Positions 17,349 to 26,557 are shown, counted from the first letter of the stretch. The stretch: DNA of 64,000 nt from Shinella zoogloeoides (GCF_003574625.1 NZ_QNUJ01000001.1:310001-374000), one strand, 5' to 3'. A program made the numbers and translations. The notes: a model not told the origin generated them from the sequence alone.

Positions 17349-17410
17349 TGCGGAGAATAGCAAGATTTATCTCCGCATATTTGCGGAGATTATCATCGGT
17401 ATTCTCCGCA
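17349..17410. promoter_or_regulatory. Symmetric four-half-site operator upstream of fic
   Basis: Four copies of the same half-site alternate in orientation: TGCGGAGAATA (17349-17359), ATCTCCGCA (17369-17377), TGCGGAGAT (17382-17390) and TATTCTCCGCA (17400-17410). The inner and outer pairs share the same centre (17379.5), giving a 62-base nested palindrome. It lies about 20 bases upstream of the fic ATG. The Fic protein's own C-terminal winged helix is the natural candidate to bind it. From 17411 to 17655 no gene or further clear site was seen. Confidence 0.7.
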
Positions 17411-17655
17411 CCCAAAGCTGGGCATACAAAACAGCGTCGATTTTATCCCGCTCGCGTAGCGTTGCTGGCTATGAGGACCGAACCGGCTGGCCAAACCCGA
17501 CTTTGAGGCAATCCAGTCCATAATAGGCTGGAAGACGACGATGCAAGCGGGTCAGTTATGTTAGTTAGCCTAATGCCGGTTATCCATCTGAAAGAACACA
17601 AGCTTTAATTCGTATGTCGCGGGTTCGAATCTCTTCAAGAGCAAACAGAATCAGT

Positions 17656-18462
17656 TCAATCCGCTACATCAATCTCACCTTGGAGAAATATCGACGCGGA
17701 GCCGCTGAGAGCCACGCGATCGGCCAACATCTTACAGTAGACCGTTCCCCCTCGAGGCGATAATTGACGACCTATAAGAGCTTCTTTTCCGAGGCGCTTT
17801 GACCAATATGGCGCCAAGCAGCAATGGGCGACGCCCGAGACAGGGTCCTCTGGTACTCCGTTCGCCGGCGCAAAAAATCTCGATACGAAGTCATACTTGG
17901 TATCCTGCGCGGTGACGATGACCGCAGGTAGCGGGAGCCCAGCGACTGCCGCAAAATCGGGACGTAGATTTCGCACTTCTTCGGGCGAATCGAATACGGC
18001 TAGATAGTGCTTGGCTGCCCACACCTCTTTTGGTTTTGCGCCCAAAGCGTCGGCGAGCCCTTCATTTCTGCTCAGGCTTTGTGGGATAAGCGCCGGCATC
18101 TCAATCTCGAGCCGCTCAGCGACCCGACGAACGCGCATAATGGATGTTGCTGAATTGAATGTCGCTACATTGGCTGATTTGAATATCTTTTCCAAGACCA
18201 GATGCCCAGCGGCCAATGTGGCATGACCGATCATGTCCACCTCTCGAGTCGGGGTGAACCAGCGGACGTCAAAGCTCACTTGCGTGCCATGAGAAGCAGT
18301 TTCGCTCGGTACAAAGAAGACCGTCTCGGATAAATTGATCTCTGAAGCTATCCGTTGCATGATGTCGGTTGGTAGCCAAGATTCCAAGGGGCAGACGCCC
18401 GCTGGGTTCCCTTGCATAGGGCGATCGGCGAACGCATCGATAATATAGAGCGGAAGTTTCAT
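17656..18462 (-). CDS. PhzF-family isomerase-like protein
   Basis: A 268-residue protein with the PhzF/YddE fold. The N-terminus LYIIDAFADRPMQGNPAGVC is characteristic, and the catalytic-type Glu is in NLSETVFFVP near residue 47. A late segment (PEDPVSGVAHCCLAPYWSKR) matches the second domain's conserved loop. The family includes phenazine isomerase PhzF and many enzymes of unknown substrate. It lies 43 bases downstream of purU on the same strand, but its codon use is less GC-rich than the sox operon, so it may be a separate acquisition. No phenazine genes are nearby. Confidence 0.87.
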   Translation of the reverse strand: MKLPLYIIDAFADRPMQGNPAGVCPLESWLPTDIMQRIASEINLSETVFFVPSETASHGTQVSFDVRWFTPTREVDMIGHATLAAGHLVLEKIFKSANVATFNSATSIMRVRRVAERLEIEMPALIPQSLSRNEGLADALGAKPKEVWAAKHYLAVFDSPEEVRNLRPDFAAVAGLPLPAVIVTAQDTKYDFVSRFFAPANGVPEDPVSGVAHCCLAPYWSKRLGKEALIGRQLSPRGGTVYCKMLADRVALSGSASIFLQGEIDVAD

Positions 18463-18505
18463 ATATTTCTCCGGTTATCGCTGCACGGAAGATCTTCTGA
18501 CGTGT

Positions 18506-19390
18506 TCAGCCCATGCGCTCGGAGGCGTAGGAGCCGGGCGAGGGCGGGAAGACGATGGTCTTGTTGCCGTTGAGAAAGACCCGGCGGTGGATATGAGCAT
18601 GGATTGCCCGCGCGAGCACCTGGCTCTCCACGTCGCGGCCGAGGCTGACATAGTCCTCCGGGCTCTGCGCATGGGTGACGCGGATGATGTCCTGCTCGAT
18701 GATCGGCCCCTCGTCGAGGTCGGCGGTGACGTAGTGCGAGGTCGCGCCGATCAGCTTCACGCCGCGCTCGAAGGCCTGCTTGTAGGGGGTCGCGCCCTTG
18801 AAGGACGGCAGGAACGAGTGGTGGATGTTGATGATGCGGCCTGACATCTCCCGGCACATCTCGTCCGACAGCACCTGCATGTAGCGCGCCAGCACGACCA
18901 GCTCCGCGCCCGCCTCGCGCACGATGCGCACCTGCTCGGCCTCGGCCTGCGGCTTGTTGTCCTTCGTGACCCTGATGCAGTGGAACGGGATGTCGTGGTT
19001 CACCACCACCTTTTGGTAATCCATGTGGTTGGAGATCACCGCGACGATATCGACGGCCAGTGCCCCGATGCGCCAGCGGTAGAGCAGGTCGTTCAGGCAG
19101 TGGCCGAAGCGGCTCACCATGATCACGACCTTCATCTTCTCGCTCTCGTCATGGAAGGCGGTGGTCATACCGAGGCTTTCGGCGACCGGCGCGAAACCCT
19201 TGCGCAGCGCCGCGAGCCCGCATCCCGTCTCGCTGACGAAGCTCACGCGCATGAAGAAGCGGCCGGTCTCCGCATCGTCGAACTGGGCGCTGTCGGTGAT
19301 GTTGCAGCCGTTCTCGGCAAGGTAGCCGGCGATCGCCGCGACGATGCCGCGCCTGGACTGGCAGGTCACGGTGAGGGTGTATTTGGTCAT
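18506..19390 (-). CDS. purU: Formyltetrahydrofolate deformylase
   Basis: A 294-residue enzyme that hydrolyses 10-formyl-THF to formate and THF. Residues 1-85 are an ACT domain (YTLTVTCQSRRGIVAAIAGY). The C-terminal formyltransferase-like domain has INIHHSFLPSFKGA near residue 220 and HYVTADLDEGPIIEQD with the catalytic Asp. The ATG at 19390 is chosen because ACT homology begins there; the upstream in-frame extension is not conserved-looking. It is the last gene of the soxBDAG-folD-purU run and would release the C1 unit from methyl oxidation. Confidence 0.93.
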   Translation of the reverse strand: MTKYTLTVTCQSRRGIVAAIAGYLAENGCNITDSAQFDDAETGRFFMRVSFVSETGCGLAALRKGFAPVAESLGMTTAFHDESEKMKVVIMVSRFGHCLNDLLYRWRIGALAVDIVAVISNHMDYQKVVVNHDIPFHCIRVTKDNKPQAEAEQVRIVREAGAELVVLARYMQVLSDEMCREMSGRIINIHHSFLPSFKGATPYKQAFERGVKLIGATSHYVTADLDEGPIIEQDIIRVTHAQSPEDYVSLGRDVESQVLARAIHAHIHRRVFLNGNKTIVFPPSPGSYASERMG

Positions 19391-19419
19391 GGGGTGCTCC
19401 GCTCGGAAGGGGTGTCGGT

Positions 19420-20286
19420 TCAGGCGAGGCCGTGCGCGCGGCGGCATGCCGTCAGGGTGTTGGCCAGAAGGCAGGCTATGGTCATCGGGCCGACGCCGCC
19501 AGGAACCGGCGTGAGCGCGCCCGCGACCTCGGCGGCGGCGGCGTCCACGTCGCCCACCAGCCGGAAGTTTCCGTCGCGCTCGACGTGGTTGATGCCGACG
19601 TCGATGACCGTCGCGCCCGGCTTAATCCAGTCGCGTTTCACCATGCCGGGCCGTCCGACGGCGGCGATCAGGATATCGGCGCGGCGGCAGAGATCGGCGA
19701 GGTCCTTCGTCCGGCTATGGGCGATGGTCACGGTGCAATCCTCGGCCAGCAGAAGTTGTGCCATCGGCTTGCCGACGATGTTGGAGCGCCCCACGACGAC
19801 GGCGTTCAGCCCGGAAAGCGAGCCGTGGCGGTCGCGCAGCAGCATGAGGCAGCCGAGCGGCGTGCAGGGCACCATCGCCTTCTGCCCCGTGCCGAGCAAG
19901 CCGACATTGGAGATGTGGAAGCCGTCGACATCCTTGGCGGGCGCGATGGCGTCGATCACCGCCGCCGCATCCATATGGCCGGGAAGCGGAAGCTGCACGA
20001 GGATGCCATGCACCGCCGGGTCCGCGTTCAGCCGCTCGATAAGCGCGACCAACTCCGCCTGCGACGCGGTTTCCGGCAGCCTGTGCCCGAAGCTCGCCAT
20101 GCCCGCCGCTCGCGTCTGCGTACCCTTGCTGCGCACATAGACCTCGCTCGCCGGGTCCTGCCCGACGAGAACCACCGCAAGACCGGGAACGAGACCGTGC
20201 GCCGCCTTGAGTTCCGCGACCTCGCGGGCGATCTTTTCGCGCAACGCCCCGGCGAAGGCCTTGCCGTCGATCATCGCCGCGCTCAT
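19420..20286 (-). CDS. folD: Bifunctional methylene-THF dehydrogenase/cyclohydrolase
   Basis: A 288-residue enzyme converting 5,10-methylene-THF to 10-formyl-THF. Motifs include [14 protein letters not shown] (catalytic Lys), [18 protein letters not shown], the NADP fold [17 protein letters not shown] and the C-terminal [10 protein letters not shown]. Its ATG at 20286 overlaps the soxG stop (ATGA), tying it to the sarcosine oxidase operon. That context indicates a pathway-dedicated copy processing methylene-THF from demethylation rather than the biosynthetic housekeeping gene. Confidence 0.94.
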   Translation of the reverse strand: MSAAMIDGKAFAGALREKIAREVAELKAAHGLVPGLAVVLVGQDPASEVYVRSKGTQTRAAGMASFGHRLPETASQAELVALIERLNADPAVHGILVQLPLPGHMDAAAVIDAIAPAKDVDGFHISNVGLLGTGQKAMVPCTPLGCLMLLRDRHGSLSGLNAVVVGRSNIVGKPMAQLLLAEDCTVTIAHSRTKDLADLCRRADILIAAVGRPGMVKRDWIKPGATVIDVGINHVERDGNFRLVGDVDAAAAEVAGALTPVPGGVGPMTIACLLANTLTACRRAHGLA

Positions 20287-20849
20287 GCGCGGGGTTCCGC
20301 GAGGCGCTGGACGGAGGTTTCCAGCGCATGCCACAGTGTGCCGGCGGCCGAGCGCATGCCGATCACGGCGAGCCGGTCCGCCGCGCGGCGGATGACGAAG
20401 ACGCTCATGTGCTCAAGGCCGGTTCGGGTAGCCGTGCCGGGGCCGAAGCGGGCCGGATCGAGGTTCACGAGCTTTGCCATCAGCGCGAGGATCGGCGCCT
20501 CGCCGGCGGCGGAGCGGACCTCGAAGGCGACGAAGCCATCGGTCTGCTCGGTAACGGAGCAGCCGGGACCGGCGGCGGCCACTTCGGCGGCGAAGTCCGT
20601 TTCGGCGCGGCCGGGGCCTTCGACCAGCCATTGGCCGGAGCTGGTCCAGAGCGCGGCAGCGCTATCGTTCTCCGTCCACAGGCCGGGGCCGGGGAGGGCG
20701 AGGCCGAAGGGGGCGGGCTCCGCGCTGCCACGCCGTAGCGCCAGCGAGGCGAGTGCGAGGCCGGTGTTTTCCTCAAGCGTCAGCGCGCCGTGCTTCACGG
20801 TGCGGGCGGTCGCGCCGCCGAGCGCTGTGATGGGTTTCAGGTCAGGCAC
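20283..20849 (-). CDS. soxG: Sarcosine oxidase gamma subunit
   Basis: A 188-residue protein in the conserved position between soxA and folD. A GTG start at 20849 overlaps the soxA stop by eight bases and gives [12 protein letters not shown], a normal SoxG beginning. The ATG further upstream would overlap soxA by more than 50 bases. SoxG is a GcvT-like small subunit of the heterotetramer. [18 protein letters not shown] and [20 protein letters not shown] fit the family. Confidence 0.87.
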   Translation of the reverse strand: MPDLKPITALGGATARTVKHGALTLEENTGLALASLALRRGSAEPAPFGLALPGPGLWTENDSAAALWTSSGQWLVEGPGRAETDFAAEVAAAGPGCSVTEQTDGFVAFEVRSAAGEAPILALMAKLVNLDPARFGPGTATRTGLEHMSVFVIRRAADRLAVIGMRSAAGTLWHALETSVQRLAEPRA

Positions 20850-23772
20850 GGAGGCGTTCTCCCTCGGGATCGACGAAATGGGGCGACACGACACGCAGGC
20901 GGACGGACTGGCCCTGCAACGGATTGGCGGCGACGATCACCTCGCCGAGCCGTTCGGCGCCGTTCGCGAGGAAGCCGAGGCCGATGGCCGAGCCGACATG
21001 GGGCGAGTAGCAGGCCGAGGTGATCCAGCCCTGGTCGGTTCCGGTGTTCTGCACCGCATCCGCGGTGAAGAGGTGTGAGCCGGCGACGACGGGCTCGGCG
21101 GGGTCGACCGGCTGGAGGCCGACGAGGCTGTGCGTTTCCGCGACCAGCCCCTCGCGCCGCGACATGACCGTGCCGATTGCATCCTTCTTGGCGGAGACCA
21201 TGCGGCCCATGCCGAGCATCTGCGCGGTGGTCTGGCCGTTCAGCTCGTTGCCGGCGGCATGGCCCTTCTCGATGCGCATCACGCCAAGCGCCTCGGTGCC
21301 GTAGAGGGTAGCGCCGAGGTCGGCGCCATTCTCGATCAACCGCGCCATAAGCGCATTGCCGTAGCGGGCGGGAACGGCGATCTCGTAGGCGAGTTCGCCG
21401 GAGAAGGAGATGCGGAAGAGCCGGGCCCTCAAGCCCCCGCAGACCGTCAGGCCGGCGCAGGCCATGAAGGGGAAGGCCGCGTTGGAGAGGTCGAAGCCGT
21501 CCACCACCCGCTCCAGCAGGCGGCGGGCGTTCGGTCCGGCGACGGAGAACTGCGCCCAGGCATCCGTGGTGGAGATGAGCTGCACGTCGAGCTCCGGCCA
21601 CAGGCACTGGCGGGCGAATTCCATATGGCGATAGACCGGGCCGGCCTGCGCCGTCGTGGTGGTCACGACATAGTGCTGCTCGCCGAGCCGCGCGCAGGTG
21701 CCGTCGTCATAGGCATGGCCGTCCTCGCGCAGCATGAGGCCATAGCGCACCATGCCGACCTTCAGGCTCTTCATGGCGTTGCAATAGAGCCGGTCGAGGA
21801 ATTCGGCCGCATCCGCGCCCTGCACGTCGACCTTGCCGAGCGTGGTGACATCGCAGATGCCGACGCCCTTGCGGGTGGCGAGCACCTCGCGGTCGACCGT
21901 CTCGCGCCAATGGGCCTCGCCCGGCTTCGGGAAATATTGCGCCCGCATCCATTGCCCGACCTCGACGAAGACTGCGCCTTCAGCCTTCGCCCATTCATGG
22001 CTCGGGGTGAGCCGGCGGGGGCGGAAATGCTGACCCGTATCGCCGCCGCCGAGCACCGAGAGCGAGACCGGCGTATAGGGTGGGCGGAAGATCGTCGTGC
22101 CCGTCTCAGGGATCGCTTTGCCGGTCAGTTCCGCCATCACGGCGAGCGCGGTGACGTTCGCCGTCTTGCCCTGATCGGTCGCCATGCCGAGTGTGGTCCA
22201 GCGCTTCAGGTGCTCGACGGGGCGCATGTTCTCCTGATGCGCCAGCTTGATATCCTTGACGGTGACGTCGTTCTGGAAATCGACCCAGGCGCGGCCCTTG
22301 CCCGGCACATGCCAGAGCGCCTCCATCTTCGCCTCTTGGTCACGGCTGCGCGGCAGCGACGGCATTGCCGCCCTAACATTTAAAGCGCGGAGCGCCGCCA
22401 CGCCGGCTTCCGCGCCGGAGGCCATGGCCGCCGCCGTGCCGCCCTTGCCGGCCGCCGCACCGGCGACGGTCATGCCGTCCGGCAAGTTGTCGCCGGGCAG
22501 AAAGGTTTGCCGTGCCTCGTCCCAGACGGGGCGGCCGCGATGGTGCGAGGCGAGATGGATGTTCGGGTTCCAGCCGCCGGAGACGGCGAGGCCGCCGCAG
22601 GCGATCCATTCCTTCGTATTGCCGTGCGTCACCTCGATTGCGGAAAGGCCGAGCCGGCCCTTGCTGTCGGAGACGGCCGCGCCGGCGATCAGGCGGTAGT
22701 CGCCGGTTGCTTTGGCATCGGCGCGTGAATCTACCACGGCGGCGATCCGTACACCCTTCGCCAGTAGGTCACGGGCGGTGCGATGACCGTCGTCGCCATT
22801 GGTGAAGATCGCCACGGTCTCGGCGGGGCTTGCGGCCCAGCGGTTAGCATAGGCGCGCATCGCACCTGCCAGCATAATGCCGGGGCGGTCGTTGTTGCGG
22901 AAGGGAATGTGCCGCTCAGTCGCGCCGGCCGCCAGCACGGTGCGTTTCGCGGTGATGCGCCACAGCGTTTGGCGCACCCTTTTGCCTGGTTCGGCAAGGT
23001 GGTCGCTCACCCGCTCGACCGCGCCGTAGACCCCATGGTCGAAGGCGCCGAAGACGGTGGTGCGGCGCAGGATATTGAGATTAGGCAGGGTCGCAAACTC
23101 GGCCTCGACCTTGGCGATCCAGTCCGACGCTGGGGCGTAATCCAATGTCTCGCTCTCGGCGAGAAGCCGGCCGCCGAGACGATTGTCCTCGTCGGCGAGG
23201 ATGACCCGGGCGCCCGCACGCGCCGCGGTCAGGGCGGCGGCGAGGCCCGCGGCGCCGCCGCCGATCACCAGCAAGTCGCAGTGCAGAAAGCCCTTGTCGT
23301 AGGCGTCGGGATCAGCCTCGCCGGACAGGCTTCCAAGGCCGGCCGCGCGGCGGATGGCCGGCTCGTAGAATTTCTCCCAGAGCGCGCGGGGCCACATGAA
23401 GGTCTTGTAGTAGAAGCCGGCGGTCAGGAAATCCGAAAAGTAGTCGTTCACCGCCAGCGCGTCGAAGGAAAGCGAGGGCCAGCGGTTCTGGCTGCGGGCT
23501 TCCAGCCCGTCGAAGAGTTCCACGACGGTGGCGCGGGTGTTCGGCTCGTGCCGCGCGCCCGCGCGCAGCTCGACCAGCGCGTTCGGCTCCTCGGAGCCGG
23601 CGGTGAAGACACCGCGCGGGCGATGGTACTTGAAGCTGCGCCCGACGAGGCGCACGCCGTTCGCCAGAAGTGCAGAGGCGAGCGTGTCGCCGGGATGGCC
23701 CTGATAGGGCTTGCCGTCGAAGGTGAAGCACAGCGTCCGGCTGCGGTCGATCAATCCGCCCTTGAGCCTCAT
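20842..23772 (-). CDS. soxA: Sarcosine oxidase alpha subunit
   Basis: A 976-residue subunit with the usual order: an N-terminal Fer2-like segment (FTFDGKPYQGHPGDTLASAL, then RSFKYHRPRGVFTAG), an NAD/FAD fold (LLVIGGGAAGLAAALTAARA near residue 170), a second dinucleotide region, and a C-terminal aminomethyltransferase (GcvT)-like domain that passes the methylene group to THF. The stop overlaps soxG. The start overlaps the soxD stop (ATGA at 23769-23772). The full family length is present with no frameshift. Confidence 0.94.
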   Translation of the reverse strand: MRLKGGLIDRSRTLCFTFDGKPYQGHPGDTLASALLANGVRLVGRSFKYHRPRGVFTAGSEEPNALVELRAGARHEPNTRATVVELFDGLEARSQNRWPSLSFDALAVNDYFSDFLTAGFYYKTFMWPRALWEKFYEPAIRRAAGLGSLSGEADPDAYDKGFLHCDLLVIGGGAAGLAAALTAARAGARVILADEDNRLGGRLLAESETLDYAPASDWIAKVEAEFATLPNLNILRRTTVFGAFDHGVYGAVERVSDHLAEPGKRVRQTLWRITAKRTVLAAGATERHIPFRNNDRPGIMLAGAMRAYANRWAASPAETVAIFTNGDDGHRTARDLLAKGVRIAAVVDSRADAKATGDYRLIAGAAVSDSKGRLGLSAIEVTHGNTKEWIACGGLAVSGGWNPNIHLASHHRGRPVWDEARQTFLPGDNLPDGMTVAGAAAGKGGTAAAMASGAEAGVAALRALNVRAAMPSLPRSRDQEAKMEALWHVPGKGRAWVDFQNDVTVKDIKLAHQENMRPVEHLKRWTTLGMATDQGKTANVTALAVMAELTGKAIPETGTTIFRPPYTPVSLSVLGGGDTGQHFRPRRLTPSHEWAKAEGAVFVEVGQWMRAQYFPKPGEAHWRETVDREVLATRKGVGICDVTTLGKVDVQGADAAEFLDRLYCNAMKSLKVGMVRYGLMLREDGHAYDDGTCARLGEQHYVVTTTTAQAGPVYRHMEFARQCLWPELDVQLISTTDAWAQFSVAGPNARRLLERVVDGFDLSNAAFPFMACAGLTVCGGLRARLFRISFSGELAYEIAVPARYGNALMARLIENGADLGATLYGTEALGVMRIEKGHAAGNELNGQTTAQMLGMGRMVSAKKDAIGTVMSRREGLVAETHSLVGLQPVDPAEPVVAGSHLFTADAVQNTGTDQGWITSACYSPHVGSAIGLGFLANGAERLGEVIVAANPLQGQSVRLRVVSPHFVDPEGERLRA

Positions 23773-24059
23773 GCCGCACCTGCTTTGGCGCTGAACGCCA
23801 CGTCTCGGGCAAGTTCCGCGCCGAGGATTTCATGGGTCACGGTGTTGCGGGTGACGACCAGCCAGCTTCGATCGCCCTGTTCATGGAACCAGAGTTCGCG
23901 ATGGATACCGGCCGGGTTGTCGCGCAGATAGACGTAAGTGTTGAAGGCCTCGGCCGCGCCTTCGGCCATGCCGTCCGGCCGGTTGAGGAGCGCGGCGTCG
24001 CCGAGATAGGTGAATTCCTGCGCGTCGCGGGGCCCGAGAAGGGGATGGGGGATCAGCAT
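23769..24059 (-). CDS. soxD: Sarcosine oxidase delta subunit, zinc ligands replaced
   Basis: A 96-residue SoxD homologue starting MLIPHPLLGPRDAQEFTYLG. Known SoxD proteins carry a zinc site from two N-terminal cysteines and a later His and Cys. Here the first Cys pair is replaced by H5 and L7 (PHPLLG), and HEQGDRSW has the His but Asp in place of the Cys. The overall fold signature (GPRDxxEFxYxGDA, RNTVTHE) is retained. The ATG at 24059 is chosen because the longer frame overlaps soxB and lacks homology. The loss of zinc ligands suggests a divergent or alternative-substrate complex. Confidence 0.85.
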   Translation of the reverse strand: MLIPHPLLGPRDAQEFTYLGDAALLNRPDGMAEGAAEAFNTYVYLRDNPAGIHRELWFHEQGDRSWLVVTRNTVTHEILGAELARDVAFSAKAGAA

Positions 24060-24070
24060 CGGGAGAAACC

Positions 24071-25321
24071 TCAGTGCAGGTTCGGTTGGGCGCCCATGCC
24101 CTTTTCGTCGATGACGTAACCGCGCTGGAAGCGGTCCAGCCGGTAGGCGCGGGCGGTGTCGTGGGGCGTGTCGGTGGCCAGAAGATGCGCGAAGGCATAG
24201 CCGGAGGCGGGGGTGGCCTTGAAGCCGCCGTAGCACCAGCCGGCATTGAGGTAGAGGCCCTCGATCGGCGTGCGGTCGATGATCGGCGAGCCGTCCATCG
24301 ACATGTCCATGATGCCGCCCCAGATGCGCAGCAGCCGGGCGCGGCCGATCATCGGCATCAGCGCCATGCCGCCCTCGGCGACGTCCTCGACGACGGGAAG
24401 ATTGCCGCGCTGGGCATAGGAATTGTAGCCGTCGATATCGCCGCCGAAGACGAGGCCGCCCTTGTCGGACTGGCTGACGTAGAAATGGCCCGCGCCGAAG
24501 GTGATGACGCCCGGAATGGTCGGCTTCAGCCCCTCGGAGACGAAGGCCTGCAGCACATGACTCTCGATCGGCAGACGCATGCCGGCCTGCGCCATCACCC
24601 GGCCCGTGGAGCCGGCCACCGCCACGCCCACCTTGCTCGCGCCGATATAGCCGCGCGAGGTTTCGAGGCCGAGCAGGCGGCCGTTCTCGATGCGGAAGCC
24701 GGTGACCTCGCAGTTCTGGATGAGGTCGACGCCGGCAAGGTCCGCGCCGCGCGCATAGCCCCAGGCGACGCCGTCATGGCGCGCGGTGCCGGCGCGGCGT
24801 TGCAGCAGGCCGCCCTTGATCGGGAAGCGAGCATTGTCGAAGTTGAGGAAGGGGATCATCGCCCGCACCTGCTCGCGGTCGAGCAACTCCGCATCCGCGC
24901 CGGCGAGCAGCATGGCGTTGCCGCGCCGCCGGTAGGCGTCGCGCTGGGCGTCGGTGTGGATCAGGTTGACGATGCCGCGCTGGCTCACCATGGCATTGAA
25001 GTTGAATTCCTGCTCCAGCCCCTCCCAGAGTTTCATCGAGAACTCGTAGAAGGGCTCGTTGCCGGGCAGCAGGTAGTTGGAGCGGATGATCGTCGTGTTG
25101 CGGCCGATATTGCCCGAGCCGAGCCAGCTCTTCTCCAGAACGGCGATCTTCGCTTTTTTGAACGTGTTGGCGAGGTAATAGGCGGTCGCGAGCCCGTGCC
25201 CGCCCCCGCCGACGATGACATAGTCGTAGGCCGGTTGCGGATCGGGGTTGCGCCACAGCGGGCGCCAGCCGCGATGGCCGGTCAGGGCTTCCTTCAATAT
25301 TCGCAAGGCCGAGTAGCGCAC
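24071..25321 (-). CDS. soxB: Sarcosine oxidase beta subunit
   Basis: A 416-residue DAO-family flavoprotein, the normal SoxB length. A GTG start at 25321 gives VRYSALRILKEALTGHRGW, the usual SoxB beginning, and is preceded by GAGGATC. An upstream ATG would add 23 unrelated residues. The FAD fold is YDYVIVGGGGHGLATAYYLA near residue 33. SYGGMD-type and late GWCYGGFKATPASGYAFAHL segments match the family. It oxidises the N-methyl group at the covalent FMN site and heads the minus-strand operon soxB-D-A-G-folD-purU. Confidence 0.93.
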   Translation of the reverse strand: MRYSALRILKEALTGHRGWRPLWRNPDPQPAYDYVIVGGGGHGLATAYYLANTFKKAKIAVLEKSWLGSGNIGRNTTIIRSNYLLPGNEPFYEFSMKLWEGLEQEFNFNAMVSQRGIVNLIHTDAQRDAYRRRGNAMLLAGADAELLDREQVRAMIPFLNFDNARFPIKGGLLQRRAGTARHDGVAWGYARGADLAGVDLIQNCEVTGFRIENGRLLGLETSRGYIGASKVGVAVAGSTGRVMAQAGMRLPIESHVLQAFVSEGLKPTIPGVITFGAGHFYVSQSDKGGLVFGGDIDGYNSYAQRGNLPVVEDVAEGGMALMPMIGRARLLRIWGGIMDMSMDGSPIIDRTPIEGLYLNAGWCYGGFKATPASGYAFAHLLATDTPHDTARAYRLDRFQRGYVIDEKGMGAQPNLH

Positions 25322-25443
25322 GGGCGATGATCCTCGAATAGCAGGGTGTCGCCGACTGTTGTAGCGTGGCGCGGCGTGAAGCATTTGCACGGAGCGGACA
25401 TTTTCTTGTCCTTGCGTGCCGTCGCTGCTAGAAGGGCCGGGCC

Positions 25444-26409
25444 ATGAAGATCGGTTTCATCCTCACACCCGGCTATGCCCTGATGTCGCTGGCGAGCGCG
25501 GTGGAGCCGCTGCGCGCGGCGAACCACTTGGCGGGCAGGACGCTCTATCCCTGCTCATTCCATTCGGTGGTCGGCGGCTTTGCGGCCTCCACCTCCGGCG
25601 GCGGGTTCGAGACGCTGCCGCTGTCGCGGTCGCAGGAGAGCGGACTCGATCTCGCCTTCGTCGTGGCGGGGGGCAATCCCATGCTCTACGAGGACCCGGT
25701 GCTGGTGCGCGGGCTCCGGGCGCTGACGCAGCGCGGCGTGCGGCTCGGCGGGATTTCCGGCGGCGCGGCGATCCTCGCCAAGGCGGGGCTGATGGCGGGA
25801 CGGCGCTTCACGGTGCACTGGGCGCATATCGACGCGCTGATCGAATATGCGCCGGACCTTTTGATCGAGCGGGCGCTCTACGTCATCGACCGTGACCGTT
25901 ATTCCTGCGCCGGCGGCGTTGCGGCCATGGACATGATGGGCGCGCTGATCGCCCGCGAGCACGGCGTGGCCTTCGCGCGTGAGGTCAGCGACTGGTTCAT
26001 CCATCCGCGCCTGCGCATGGCCGACGAGCCGCAGCAGGCCGGAGCCGGCCAGCGCTTCAACCTGCATCACCCGACACTGGAGGCGGCGGTGGAGCTGATG
26101 GCGAGCCATCTCGCCGATCCTCTCTCCCCCGCCCAGCTCGCCGCGCTGACGGGCATGAGCGTGCGCCAGCTCCACCGGCTGTTCGCCGGCCAGTTCGGCG
26201 TGTCGATGATGGTGTTCTACCGCGACCTGCGGCTTGCCAAGGCGGACGAGCTCCTGCAGCAGAGCGCGCTCTCGCTGCTGGAGATCGCCATGCTGACCGG
26301 CTTTTCCAGCGCCGCCCATTTCACTCGCTGCTTTACGGAGAAATACGGCTTGCCGCCGAGCCGCAAGCGGCGGGCGGGGCACTCCGTCCGCAATAGTGGC
26401 AACTCCTAA
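25444..26409 (+). CDS. GlxA-family regulator (DJ-1/GATase1-like plus AraC HTH)
   Basis: A 321-residue protein. Residues 1-180 form a GATase1/DJ-1-like sensor (IGFILTPGYALMSLASAVEP, then RLGGISGGAAILAKAGLM). The C-terminus holds two AraC helix-turn-helices (LAALTGMSVRQLHRLFAGQF and LLEIAMLTGFSSAAHFTRCF). It is divergent from soxB with a 122-base shared promoter region. Regulators of this type (GbdR, SouR) activate glycine betaine and sarcosine catabolism, so it probably controls the sox operon. Confidence 0.9.
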   Translation: MKIGFILTPGYALMSLASAVEPLRAANHLAGRTLYPCSFHSVVGGFAASTSGGGFETLPLSRSQESGLDLAFVVAGGNPMLYEDPVLVRGLRALTQRGVRLGGISGGAAILAKAGLMAGRRFTVHWAHIDALIEYAPDLLIERALYVIDRDRYSCAGGVAAMDMMGALIAREHGVAFAREVSDWFIHPRLRMADEPQQAGAGQRFNLHHPTLEAAVELMASHLADPLSPAQLAALTGMSVRQLHRLFAGQFGVSMMVFYRDLRLAKADELLQQSALSLLEIAMLTGFSSAAHFTRCFTEKYGLPPSRKRRAGHSVRNSGNS

Positions 26410-26445
26410 AGTGCTGACACCTATACACAGCTTGAGCGTGATTGA

Positions 26446-26469
26446 TGGGGCATAATAAAAAATGCACCA
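26446..26469. promoter_or_regulatory. Candidate operator upstream of the polyamine-type transporter cluster
   Basis: TGGGGCAT (26446-26453) and ATGCACCA (26462-26469) are 8-base inverted arms with one mismatch and an 8-base AT-rich spacer. They lie about 90 bases before the binding-protein start at 26558. The two GntR-family regulators of this cluster are candidates to bind it. Confidence 0.35.
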
Positions 26470-26557
26470 CAAATCAGCGAAATATTCTTGCCTGAAAAAG
26501 GAAAGATGGTAAGGATGTATATAGCTGATCGCGGCTCTACCAAAAAAGGGGAATGTC

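Noticed and set aside
17608-17640. T-arm-like GGGTTCGAATC followed by TTCAAGAGC, similar to 52343-52366, as possible att sites of a 35-kb island
   Set aside because: The stems are imperfect, there is no integrase, and the second site lies in what looks like a coding remnant. The similarity is too short to support an island.
21130-22383. 417-residue plus-strand frame inside soxA
   Set aside because: Antisense shadow of soxA.
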